Assembly (NCBI GenBank): GCA_005884745.1
Contig: VAZU01000132.1
Span: forward strand, 1-11,768
Reading direction: 5' to 3'
DNA: 11,768 nucleotides
Origin: Alphaproteobacteria bacterium
GTDB taxonomy: Bacteria > Pseudomonadota > Alphaproteobacteria > Rhizobiales > Xanthobacteraceae
Made by a program: the position numbers and the translations under genes. Under the pieces are notes generated by a model, which had not been told where the DNA came from, did not search any database, and saw only the letters and a list, made by a program, of their open reading frames with translations. Numbering within the stretch: the first letter of the stretch is position 1; the number at the start of each line of letters is the position of its first letter. Shown in pieces: positions 5,534-11,768 of this stretch.

Positions 5534-6973
5534 CTACGGCGATCCGGCGATCGCCCTGGCGCTGCCCGTGAGCTCCAGGATGTGCAACCCGGTGTTGGCG
5601 CGATCGACCAAATAGATGAAGCCGCGCTCGTCGGTCTCGACGTTGTTGCTCTGGATCGCGGTCTTGCATTGGTCCTGTCCGTTCACCTTGATGCAGCGCG
5701 GATCGGTGTTCGCGGTGATCGCCGGGATGAAGAAGCCGACTTCCTTCGGCCGGTAGGGATCGCGCACGTCGAGCGCGCGAACGCCGGCGTTGAAGAAGGT
5801 GATGAACGCCAGCTTCTTGTAGAACACCGGGGCCGTGCTTTCGTTGGACGAATGCGCGCCGAAGCGGCCGCCGCGCTCGCAGAAATGGCCGCTCGCCTCG
5901 TCGACCGTATAGTTCGACACCACCATCGGCCGCGTCTCGATTGTCACGTCGGCGAACCACACCATCTGGCGAGGCTCCTGGCATTCGTTCACCAGCGATT
6001 CGTCGACGATCATGACGATGTCGCGCGTTGCGCCGGACTTGTCGTGCGCGAATTCCGCAATCGGCATTTTCAACATCGGAAACGTGGTGTGCGCGCCGAC
6101 GTCGGGATAATGCAGGTTCTCCGGCGTCGGCTCCTTGGCGCCGTTCAGCAGTTTCGCGCGGTCCACGATCTGCAGGATGCCGCCCTTGTTCGTGCCGTAA
6201 CCGAAATAGATGCGGTTGCCCTCGGGCCCGGTGGAGATCGGACCGTGCAGCTCGGTCGGCACCGTGCCGGTTGCGCCCGGCTGCTGGCCGGGCAGGCCGA
6301 AATCCCGGATCTTTGCCGGATGCGCCGGGTCGGAGAGATCATAGACTTGCGTCATCCGCCGGGTGCGCCAGCCGGGCGCGCCGGAGACGAGATAGGCGAT
6401 GCCGGTCTCGCATTCCCACCAGCTTTTATGCGTGTCCTGGAGGCCGTCGATGCGCGCGACGAGCTCGGGCTTCGCCGGATCGGCGACGTTCCAAATCTCA
6501 TGGGCCTGGCCGCCGAACGTGCGCAGCAGGTAGACGCTGTTCGGATCGCCTTTGGGCAGCGCCTTGCCGTCGCATACGCGCACCATCTGCGCGCCGCCCT
6601 GCTCGTAGGTCCCCTCCTGCCCGGGGATGTGCCGCAGATATTTGGGATGCGCCGGATCGGTCACGTCGAGGATCGAGGTGCCGCTGAACTCGGCCACGCC
6701 GGTGAGCGGATTGACCGGCTTTGGCACACGCTCGGTGCCGCCGTGGTGGCCGACATAGGCGATGAAGCGCTCGCCCTGGCGGTGGATGGTCGGCTGATAG
6801 GCGCTGCGCGCCTGCAGACCGTCGTAGCCGACGAGCCGCATGTTGCTCGCCTCGGGCGGATCGCCGACCTTCGGCGCCTGCGCGGACGCGGCGGCGAGCG
6901 ACAGGATGATGCCGGCAACGCAACCGCAGCCGAGCGTCGCGATGTACCGGCGGCACGCTTGTTGCGATCTCAT
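5534..6973 (-). CDS. exported LVIVD-repeat beta-propeller protein
   Basis: A 479-aa protein. ATG 6973 has a strong Shine-Dalgarno (GGGAGGAG, 5 nt upstream). Residues 1-33 form a Sec-type signal peptide: a basic start, a hydrophobic stretch at about 11-28 and a likely cut after AQA33, so the mature protein is periplasmic or secreted. The body holds blade motifs of the LVIVD type: ILDVTDPAHPKYLRHI (101-116), IWNVADPAKPELVARI (160-175), VYDLSDPAHPAKIRDF (210-225) and ALDVRDPYRPKEVGFF (400-415). Weaker ones are QIVDRAKLL (268-276) and YLVDRANTGLHILEL (454-468). Six cysteines remain after cleavage (134, 188, 331, 365, 427, 436), a number suiting disulfides. Histidines occur in GHHGG (75-79), DTHKSWWEC (180-188), ELHGP (241-245), GAHTTFP (293-299) and FGAHSS (371-376). 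Biochemical function is unknown. The upstream neighbour is the gentisate-dioxygenase-like gene, 162 nt away. Confidence 0.85.
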   Translation of the reverse strand: MRSQQACRRYIATLGCGCVAGIILSLAAASAQAPKVGDPPEASNMRLVGYDGLQARSAYQPTIHRQGERFIAYVGHHGGTERVPKPVNPLTGVAEFSGTSILDVTDPAHPKYLRHIPGQEGTYEQGGAQMVRVCDGKALPKGDPNSVYLLRTFGGQAHEIWNVADPAKPELVARIDGLQDTHKSWWECETGIAYLVSGAPGWRTRRMTQVYDLSDPAHPAKIRDFGLPGQQPGATGTVPTELHGPISTGPEGNRIYFGYGTNKGGILQIVDRAKLLNGAKEPTPENLHYPDVGAHTTFPMLKMPIAEFAHDKSGATRDIVMIVDESLVNECQEPRQMVWFADVTIETRPMVVSNYTVDEASGHFCERGGRFGAHSSNESTAPVFYKKLAFITFFNAGVRALDVRDPYRPKEVGFFIPAITANTDPRCIKVNGQDQCKTAIQSNNVETDERGFIYLVDRANTGLHILELTGSARAIAGSP

Positions 6974-7009
6974 CCGCTCCTCCCGACAGCTGCAGCCGCG
7001 CCGGTTGAT

Positions 7010-7128
7010 ACCTCCCCGGAGGGGAGGTCGGCGAACGTCGAGGACGTGAGCCGGGTGGGGAGTCAGATCAACCGCCCCACCCCGGCGCTTCGCATTCGCT
7101 CAGCCCCGACCCTCCCCTTCGGGGAGGG
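7010..7128. repeat. paired GC-rich hairpins (REP-like) between gentisate dioxygenase and LVIVD gene
   Basis: ACCTCCCC (7010-7017) pairs with GGGGAGGT (7021-7028) around GGA. CCCTCCCC (7110-7117) pairs with GGGGAGGG (7121-7128) around TTC. Between them GGGTGGGG (7053-7060) can pair with CCCCACCC (7075-7082). The unit at 7110-7128 lies 7 nt beyond the stop of the dioxygenase on the minus strand and could act as its terminator or as an mRNA-stabilising hairpin. There is no T-run. The arrangement resembles the 'CCCCACCC...CCTCCCC' dispersed elements of related genomes (recollection). Confidence 0.6.
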
Positions 7129-7135
7129 AATAGGC

Positions 7136-8218
7136 TCACCGGTCCTCGCGCCAGATGCCCAGCGCTTCCTGGGCCGGGCGGTCGGAGATGCCGAACAACA
7201 CGGTGGTCTCGCCCAGGGCCCGATGGGCATAACGCTGCCACGGCGGAACGACGAACACGTCTCCGGGCGACCATTCCAGCGTCTCGCCGTCGAGCTTGGT
7301 TGCGCCCTCGCCCTCGACGCAGACGAAGATGGTGCCGTCGGTCGACCGATACGGCTCGCCCGCGAAGCCCTTGGGCAGCAGCGAAAGATGCGCCCCCATG
7401 GTGGGCGTGGCCCAGCCGCCGGTCCACGGATTGGCGTAGCGCACGCGCGCGCCGTGAGAGCGATCGACGTCGCCCGCGCGCTTGAGGCGATCGAGGATCG
7501 GCCGGATGCGGGCATAGGGATAATTGATGATCGGCTTGCGGATCCGGTTCGGGGCCTCGCCGTCCGGCAGCACGCCGGAGCCGAACCGGGAGAGCGAATC
7601 CCCGTCCTCGCGCTCCGCTGCCTGGCTTTCCCGATTCAAATGCTCGGAGAAACCTGCCTCGAAGAAATTGATGGTCGGCAGATCGAGCACGTCGAGCCAG
7701 ATCATCGGCTGCTTCGAAGTATTGCCGTGATCGTGCGCGGCCCAATTCGCGGTGATGACGAAGTCGCCGCGCTGCATTGTCGTCCTCTCGCCTTCCACCG
7801 CCGTATAGGCGCCCTCGCCGTCCAGCACGAACCGGATCGCCGAGGCGGAATGGCGATGCGCGGGGGCGATCTCGCCCGGCAGAATCAGCTGCAGGCCGGC
7901 GTAAAGCGTCTGGGTAATGCGCGATTTCCCGCGCAGCGCCGGGTTTTCCAGCACCAGCACCCGGCGCTCCGCCTCTTTCGCGGTGATCAGTTCGCCGGCT
8001 TCCGCCACCAGCGGCCGGGCATCCTTGAAATGCCAGATCGCCGGCACGCATTGGGTGACCGGCTCGCGCGGCACCAAGTCGCGGAGCACCTCCCACAGCG
8101 GCGCCATGTCGTAGGCGGAGATGCGGTCGTAATAGGCGCGCCGCGACGCTTCGACGTTCTTGCTCGCCGCCGGCGTCCCCGCCTTGCCGCTGGACTTCCG
8201 GGCGCTCGAGACACTCAT
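7136..8218 (-). CDS. gentisate 1,2-dioxygenase-like bicupin
   Basis: A 360-aa protein. ATG 8218 is supported by AGGAGG about 5 nt upstream; the in-frame extension to 8314 is translated repeat sequence and is rejected. It has two cupin domains (about 105-185 and 275-350). In the first, PGEIAPAHRHSASAIRFVLDG (113-133) gives iron ligands H121 and H123, and ANWAAHDHGN gives H162. The glutamate of ordinary cupins is absent, as in gentisate dioxygenases, which bind Fe(II) by three histidines at nearly the same numbering. The second cupin lacks an HxH pair and is probably structural. The family reaction is ring cleavage of gentisate by O2 to maleylpyruvate in the cytoplasm. Relatives cleave salicylate or 1-hydroxy-2-naphthoate, so substrate is not certain. 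Maleylpyruvate isomerase and fumarylpyruvate hydrolase are not in this window. Confidence 0.88.
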   Translation of the reverse strand: MSVSSARKSSGKAGTPAASKNVEASRRAYYDRISAYDMAPLWEVLRDLVPREPVTQCVPAIWHFKDARPLVAEAGELITAKEAERRVLVLENPALRGKSRITQTLYAGLQLILPGEIAPAHRHSASAIRFVLDGEGAYTAVEGERTTMQRGDFVITANWAAHDHGNTSKQPMIWLDVLDLPTINFFEAGFSEHLNRESQAAEREDGDSLSRFGSGVLPDGEAPNRIRKPIINYPYARIRPILDRLKRAGDVDRSHGARVRYANPWTGGWATPTMGAHLSLLPKGFAGEPYRSTDGTIFVCVEGEGATKLDGETLEWSPGDVFVVPPWQRYAHRALGETTVLFGISDRPAQEALGIWREDR

Positions 8219-8276
8219 GGCGTCCTCCTGTTCTTGTTCCTTGTTCGATTCCGACAATACAGCAAGAGCCGCAGAG

Positions 8277-8388
8277 GTGTCATCGCCCGCGTATGCGGGC
8301 GACCCAGTAACCACCGCGCGCGGAAAAGTCCTGAGCCTAGCGATGTCGGAGGCTACTGGGTCGCCCGGACGGGGCCGGGCGATGACAC
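8277..8388. repeat. large inverted repeat with nested palindromes (REP doublet)
   Basis: The left arm (8277-8309) begins GTGTCATCGCCCG, contains the palindrome GCCCGCGTATGCGGGC and ends GACCCAGTA. The right arm (8354-8388) begins TACTGGGTCGCCCG, has a similar hairpin over GGACGGGGCC and ends CGGGCGATGACAC. The outer ends and the inner ACCCAGTA/TACTGGGT are exact reverse complements; only the hairpin tips differ. A 44-nt segment (8310-8353) separates the arms. The element lies between the dioxygenase and the flavin reductase and would fold strongly in RNA from either strand. When translated it yields the 'SPAYAGDD'-type peptide known from spurious gene starts. No gene is supported in 8219-8438. 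Confidence 0.75.
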
Positions 8389-8438
8389 CCAGAGCGACCA
8401 GCCGCAGGCCTCAGGCGGGGCGGCCGGCCCTCGAACCA

Positions 8439-9011
8439 TCAGGCGGGCACGCTCATACGCACGATGAATTTCGAGAATGCGGCGAGCTGCTGGGCGACGA
8501 TCTTGCGCGTGGGCTCGTCGGTCAGCACGCCCTGGGCCTCGTCGACCTTGGTGTTGACGAACGTCACCATGATCTCCGGCTTGTTGAAGACCAGCGCATC
8601 GAGGAACACCATCATCTGCCGCAAATGATATTGCGCGCGCGCGCCGCCGAGCACGCTCGGCGAGGCGGACTGGATGGCGACCGGCTTGCCGCCGAGCGGC
8701 TGGTTCGGCAGCCGCGACACCCAGTCGATGGCGTTCTTGAGCACGCCGGGCACCGAATAATTGTATTCCGGCGTGACGAACATCACTCCATGGGCGGCCC
8801 GGATCGCCTCGCCGAGCGCCGTGACCGGGGCCGGAAAGCCATGCTCGGTCTGCACATCGAAATTGTAGAGCGGGAGCGTGCCGATCGGCGGCGCCGGCAC
8901 GATCGTCATCTCGGGGGGCGCCAGCGCCGGCAGATTGCGCGCCAGCAGGGCATTGTAGGAGCCCCGGCGCAGGCTGCCGCAGATCACCAGGACGTCGTGC
9001 TTGTCGCTCAT
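8439..9011 (-). CDS. NADPH-dependent FMN reductase (ChrR/YieF-like)
   Basis: A 190-aa flavodoxin-fold protein of typical length. The phosphate-binding loop is GSLRRGSYN (12-20). The flavin-ring motif is PEYNYSVPGVLKNAIDWVS (81-99), almost canonical for the NADPH_dep_FMN_red family. ATG 9011 has a G-rich site (GAGGGGG) about 8-10 nt upstream. The family reduces FMN, quinones, chromate, azo dyes or nitro compounds using NAD(P)H in the cytoplasm; the physiological substrate here is unknown. It starts 24 nt after the egtD stop on the same strand and is probably the last gene of an egtB-egtD operon. Because EgtB is an O2- and thiol-dependent iron enzyme, a redox partner or stress role is imaginable, but the sequence offers no proof. 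The downstream boundary is the inverted repeat at 8277-8388. Confidence 0.9.
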   Translation of the reverse strand: MSDKHDVLVICGSLRRGSYNALLARNLPALAPPEMTIVPAPPIGTLPLYNFDVQTEHGFPAPVTALGEAIRAAHGVMFVTPEYNYSVPGVLKNAIDWVSRLPNQPLGGKPVAIQSASPSVLGGARAQYHLRQMMVFLDALVFNKPEIMVTFVNTKVDEAQGVLTDEPTRKIVAQQLAAFSKFIVRMSVPA

Positions 9012-9035
9012 GCTTGCTCGCCCCCTCGGCTGCGT

Positions 9036-10025
9036 TCAGATGCGGCGCCCGCCCGCTTCCGGCACGAGCGCCTGCACCGAGAAATAACGCTCGGGATCGG
9101 TCCAGACCGCGCCGATCGACCACCCGGCGCCGCGCGCCAGCGCCGCGAAGGATTCGATGGTGTATTTGTAGCTGTTCTCGGTATGGATGGTCTCCCCGGC
9201 GCGAAACTCGAAGCATTTGCTGAGAATCCGCACTTTCTGGCGCCGCAGGCTGGCGAGATGCATCTCGATCCGGCGCAGCTCGCGATGGTAGAAGGCGTGA
9301 TGCTCGAACGCGCTCACGTCGAAATCGGCGCCGAGCTCGCGGTTGATGCGGACGAGGAGGTTGCGATTGAACTGCGCCGTGACCCCCTGGGAATCGTTGT
9401 AGGCGGCGTAGAGCACCTCCGGGTCCTTGACGAGGTCGACGCCCACCACGAAAGCCGCGGCTTGCCCCAGCGCGCGTTTGGCACGGCGCAGAAAACCGGT
9501 GACTTCGTGGGGCTCGAGGTTGCCGATGGTCGAGCCGGGAAAGAACCCGAGCCGCGGACCCGCCTTCACCGCCGCGGGAAGTTCGAAGGCACCGGTGAAA
9601 TCCGCCGCAACCGGCAATACCCGCAGCGCCGGGAAATCCGCCTGCAGCCGGGCGGCCTCGCCGTTCACGAATTCCGCGGAAATATCCACCGGCACATAGG
9701 CGCGCACCGAGACCATGTGCCGCAACAACAGGCGCGCCTTTGCGGTCGAGCCGCTGCCGAACTCGATCAGCGCCGCGCCCGGATCCGCCAATCCCGCGAT
9801 GCTCTCCGCCGAGGACTCCAGGATCCGCAGCTCGGTCCGGGTCGGGTAATACTCGGGAAGCTCGGTGATGCGCTCGAACAGCCGCGAGCCGGCCTCGTCG
9901 TAAAAATATTTGGCCGGCAGCCGCTTGGGCGTGGCCGCGAGCCCCTCGAGCACGTCGGCGGCGAACGCGGTTGCGGCATTGCGTGCACCTTGCGGACGAA
10001 TGGCAGGTCGTGCGAGCGCCGTCAT
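9036..10025 (-). CDS. egtD: L-histidine N(alpha)-methyltransferase EgtD
   Basis: A 329-aa enzyme from ATG 10025; a TTG at 10049 would add eight residues, and neither start has a good ribosome site. The family opening YFYDEAGSRLFERITELPEY (40-59) is followed by YPTRTE. The SAM site is IEFGSGSTAK (87-96) and PVDIS (112-116). GSTIGN (164-169) contains the histidine-substrate-binding Asn region. FNRN (219-222) and HTENSYKY (281-288) follow, the latter with E283 and S285 corresponding to the Glu/Ser pair that holds the imidazole ring in mycobacterial EgtD. The reaction is three successive methylations of histidine by SAM to hercynine, the first step of ergothioneine synthesis, in the cytoplasm. 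egtB lies 51 nt upstream on the same strand, which confirms the pathway. The identification is firm. Confidence 0.95.
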   Translation of the reverse strand: MTALARPAIRPQGARNAATAFAADVLEGLAATPKRLPAKYFYDEAGSRLFERITELPEYYPTRTELRILESSAESIAGLADPGAALIEFGSGSTAKARLLLRHMVSVRAYVPVDISAEFVNGEAARLQADFPALRVLPVAADFTGAFELPAAVKAGPRLGFFPGSTIGNLEPHEVTGFLRRAKRALGQAAAFVVGVDLVKDPEVLYAAYNDSQGVTAQFNRNLLVRINRELGADFDVSAFEHHAFYHRELRRIEMHLASLRRQKVRILSKCFEFRAGETIHTENSYKYTIESFAALARGAGWSIGAVWTDPERYFSVQALVPEAGGRRI

Positions 10026-10076
10026 GGTGACAGGGATGGGTCCGGGCAATGGTGGTCAGCCATCGCACAAATATGG

Positions 10077-11324
10077 TCAGCCGTCGTAATCGGCAAGCCG
10101 AACTCCGGTGAATTGCCAGCGGGCGGATGGATAGAAGAAATTGCGGTAGCTCGCGCGGCTGTGGCCCGGGGGAGTGGCGAGCGAGCCGCCCCGCAGCACC
10201 ATTTGGTTCACCATGAACTTGCCATTGTACTCGCCGAGCGCGCCTGCCTCCGCCCGGAACCCGGGATAGGGCGCATAGGCGCTGCGCGTCCACTGCCAGA
10301 CAACGCCCTGGGCATGCAAAAGTTCGCCGCTGCGCGCGGCGACCTCCCACTCGAACTCGGTCGGCAAATGCTTGCCGGCCCACCGCGCGAAGGCGTCGGC
10401 TTCGTAATAGCTTGTATGACAGACCGGCGCGCCGGGATCGACCGGCGCGAGCCCGCCGAGCGTCATGGTCAGCCACTGCCCGTCGCGCTCCCGCCAGTAG
10501 CCGGGCGCGGTCCATTCCTCCGATTCGACGCTCGCCCAGCCGTCCGACAGCCACAACGAGGGCGTCCGGTAGCCGCCGTCGCGCATGAACTCCAGCCATT
10601 GGGCATTGGTGACGAGCTCGCGGGCGATGCGCACCGGGCCGACCAGCGCCCGGTGCGCCGGGCGCTCGTTGTCGAACGCGAAGCCTTGGCCATCGTGGCC
10701 GACCGTGTGAATGCCTTGCGCAAGCGCGAGGAAACCGCCGCATTTGCCGCGCGTGTCGGGCGGGCGCCAGCCGGTTGCATAGGCCGGCGCCGTCGGATTC
10801 TGGGCGAAGGCGTGGAGGATATCGGTCAGCATCAGCTCCTGGTGCTGCTGCTCGTGATTGAGGCCGATCTCGAGGATTCGCGACACATCGCCCAGCTGCT
10901 GCGCGCTCGCCTCACCGATCAGGTCGCGCACCCCCGCATCCACATGGGCGCGATACGCGCTTACTTCCGCCGCGCTCGGCCGCGTGATGAGGCCCCGCTT
11001 GGGCCGGGCGTGTCTCGGACCCGCGGCGACATAATAGGAGTTGAACAAATAGCCGAACCGCGGATCGAACGTCTGGTACGCCGGGGCGTGTGGAACCAGC
11101 AGGAAGTGCTCGAAGAACCAGGTGGTATGCGCCCGGTGCCATTTGACCGGGCTCGCATCCGGCATCGATTGCACCGCCTGGTCCTCGGCCGAGAGCGGCG
11201 CGGCGCGGCGCTCGGTCTCGCTTCGCACCGCGTCGTAAGCCTCGAGCCAAGTCGCGCGCGGGTCCGGACGGGCCGCGGCGGCACCGGCACGCCCGGAAGA
11301 TTCGCGTCCAAATGCAGCAGACAT
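10077..11324 (-). CDS. egtB: ergothioneine sulfoxide synthase EgtB
   Basis: A 415-aa enzyme. ATG 11324 is preceded by GGAGGAAG about 2-9 nt upstream; an extension to 11447 is possible but poor. The N-terminal DinB-like domain supplies the Fe(II) ligands H66 (KWHRAHTTWFFEHFL), H157 and H161 (NHEQQHQELM). The C-terminal part (about 195-415) is an FGE-sulfatase-type domain, with FDNERPAHRALVGP (217-230), HLPTEFEWEVAARSG (319-333), WQWTRSAYAPYPGF (343-356), VLRGGSLATPPGHSRASYRN (376-395) and TGVRLA (406-411). It couples hercynine to a thiol (cysteine or gamma-glutamylcysteine, depending on EgtB subtype) with O2, giving the sulfoxide intermediate. No egtA (gamma-glutamylcysteine ligase) or egtC (amidohydrolase) is present in the window, which leaves the thiol donor open. 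It is first gene of the minus-strand cluster with egtD. Confidence 0.95.
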   Translation of the reverse strand: MSAAFGRESSGRAGAAAARPDPRATWLEAYDAVRSETERRAAPLSAEDQAVQSMPDASPVKWHRAHTTWFFEHFLLVPHAPAYQTFDPRFGYLFNSYYVAAGPRHARPKRGLITRPSAAEVSAYRAHVDAGVRDLIGEASAQQLGDVSRILEIGLNHEQQHQELMLTDILHAFAQNPTAPAYATGWRPPDTRGKCGGFLALAQGIHTVGHDGQGFAFDNERPAHRALVGPVRIARELVTNAQWLEFMRDGGYRTPSLWLSDGWASVESEEWTAPGYWRERDGQWLTMTLGGLAPVDPGAPVCHTSYYEADAFARWAGKHLPTEFEWEVAARSGELLHAQGVVWQWTRSAYAPYPGFRAEAGALGEYNGKFMVNQMVLRGGSLATPPGHSRASYRNFFYPSARWQFTGVRLADYDG

Positions 11325-11599
11325 CGCTTCCTCCAGCCGGCAACATGCGATCGAGTACGACGAGAACCACCTGTTACGCCGATTGTTCCTGACCGGAGGA
11401 CGAACGGCAGATGAAGCCGACCAATGAGCGATCGACGAACATAGCACTGGGGGTCCGGCATCCGCGATTGTAATCTGCCCTTGCGTTCCACATTCGCGCT
11501 AGCGAAATACCGGAAAATCGGCCTACACTTGCTTGATCGAAGCCGCGCCGATGCTCGCGCCGCAGTCGCGCACCGGTCCGCTTGCTCGGGGGAACCATC
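11325..11599. other. divergent intergenic region between egtB and dctA
   Basis: The 275 nt between the two divergent starts should hold promoters for both. I see no convincing sigma-70 pair on either strand. A 5-bp inverted repeat TTCGC-GCTA-GCGAA (11493-11506) is the only symmetric site of note and could be a regulator site, with low confidence. GC content falls slightly around 11440-11530 compared with the coding flanks, as expected for a promoter area. No small gene is supported here. Confidence 0.4.
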
Positions 11600-11768
11600 A
11601 TGACCGGCAGCCGTCCGTGGTACACCGTACTTTATATTCAGGTGATCATCGCGATCCTGATCGGCGTCGCGGTCGGTTATTTCTTCCCGGGCACCGGGGT
11701 GGCGCTCAAGCCGCTCGGCGACGGCTTCATTCAGCTCATCAAGATGATGATCGCGCCGGTGATCTTCT
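11600..11768 (+). CDS. dctA: DctA-type C4-dicarboxylate/proton symporter, N-terminal fragment
   Basis: The first 56 codons are present, with the gene cut by the right edge. ATG 11600 has GGGGGA about 6 nt upstream. The peptide includes WYTVLYIQVIIAILIGVAVG (7-26), the first transmembrane helix. PLGDGFIQLIKMMIAPVIF (38-56) follows and is nearly diagnostic for the dicarboxylate/amino acid:cation symporter family and closest to DctA in my recollection. Family role: uptake of succinate, fumarate, malate and sometimes aspartate across the inner membrane. Glutamate carriers of the GltP group share much of this motif, so substrate is likely but not proven. In rhizobia dctA is driven by sigma-54 and DctD; no well-spaced -24/-12 site is visible upstream here. 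It diverges from egtB. Confidence 0.85.
   Translation, partial: MTGSRPWYTVLYIQVIIAILIGVAVGYFFPGTGVALKPLGDGFIQLIKMMIAPVIF

Noticed and set aside
8219..8314. N-terminal extension of the gentisate dioxygenase (MVTGSPAYAGDD...)
   Set aside because: The extension is translated from the left arm of the inverted repeat; ATG 8218 has an AGGAGG ribosome site.
5324..8467. Open plus-strand reading frame of more than 1000 codons opposite the LVIVD and dioxygenase genes
   Set aside because: It is a shadow: high GC and codon bias on the minus strand remove stops from one antisense frame. Both opposite genes have clear motifs and ribosome sites, and the translation is Arg/Gly/Ala-rich without domain motifs and reads through two repeats.
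8353..10743. Minus-strand frame of about 800 codons across reductase, egtD and the 3' end of egtB
   Set aside because: It is in a different frame from all three identified genes and is rich in Arg and Ala, typical of an out-of-frame translation of GC-rich DNA.
8160..11414. Open plus-strand frame of more than 1000 codons opposite the egtB-egtD-reductase cluster
   Set aside because: Same reason; it spans three well-supported minus-strand genes and their spacers and shows no recognisable domain.
11520..11532. Possible sigma-54 -24/-12 site for dctA
   Set aside because: GG and GC are separated by 9 nt rather than the strict 10, and the -24 context is poor (CGGCCT rather than TGGCAC).

Overview
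This is a GC-rich (roughly two-thirds G+C by eye) chromosomal window from an alphaproteobacterium. The best guess is Hyphomicrobiales (Bradyrhizobium/Rhodopseudomonas/Xanthobacteraceae-like). The support is a membrane-bound ferritin MbfA, an adjacent protein type familiar from that order, and intergenic palindromic repeats of a style common in those genomes. No rRNA, tRNA, CRISPR, insertion sequence or phage gene is visible.

Layout, left to right. (1) The 5' end of a minus-strand NUDIX hydrolase gene (1-103) diverges from a plus-strand pair, mbfA (284-1243) and a calcineurin-like metallophosphoesterase (1251-2162). The intergenic region carries a weak promoter and an Irr/ICE-like inverted repeat just before the GTG start of mbfA. 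(2) A hairpin-rich repeat block (2187-2413) ends in a perfect 24-bp palindrome 7 nt upstream of a MarR-family gene. That gene looks broken by a short frameshifting deletion near 2499-2505. A PaaI-type hotdog thioesterase (2908-3396) follows. (3) A minus-strand, tail-anchored conserved protein of unknown function (3470-4045) diverges from an isocitrate/isopropylmalate-dehydrogenase-family enzyme (4305-5390). (4) A minus-strand block follows: an exported LVIVD-repeat beta-propeller protein (5534-6973), a gentisate 1,2-dioxygenase-like bicupin (7136-8218), and an egtB-egtD-NADPH:FMN reductase cluster (11324 down to 8439). (5) The first 56 codons of a plus-strand DctA-type C4-dicarboxylate carrier run off the right edge (11600-11768).

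How the genes may work together: EgtD trimethylates histidine and EgtB adds the sulfur, so the egt cluster should make ergothioneine. EgtA, EgtC and EgtE are not in the window. The flavin reductase 24 nt downstream of egtD is probably co-transcribed. Gentisate dioxygenase opens gentisate to maleylpyruvate, which is finally converted to pyruvate plus fumarate or malate. The next pathway enzymes are absent here, so the role rests on family resemblance. MbfA (iron export/detoxification) and ergothioneine both suit oxidative and iron stress protection, but nothing shows co-regulation.

I found no clearly new multi-gene system. The most useful leads are the disrupted marR with its palindrome, the Tyr-to-Phe change in the dehydrogenase, the egtBD-linked reductase, the exported LVIVD protein beside gentisate dioxygenase, and the candidate ICE operator of mbfA. 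Two apparent plus-strand reading frames of over 1000 codons are antisense shadows and were rejected.
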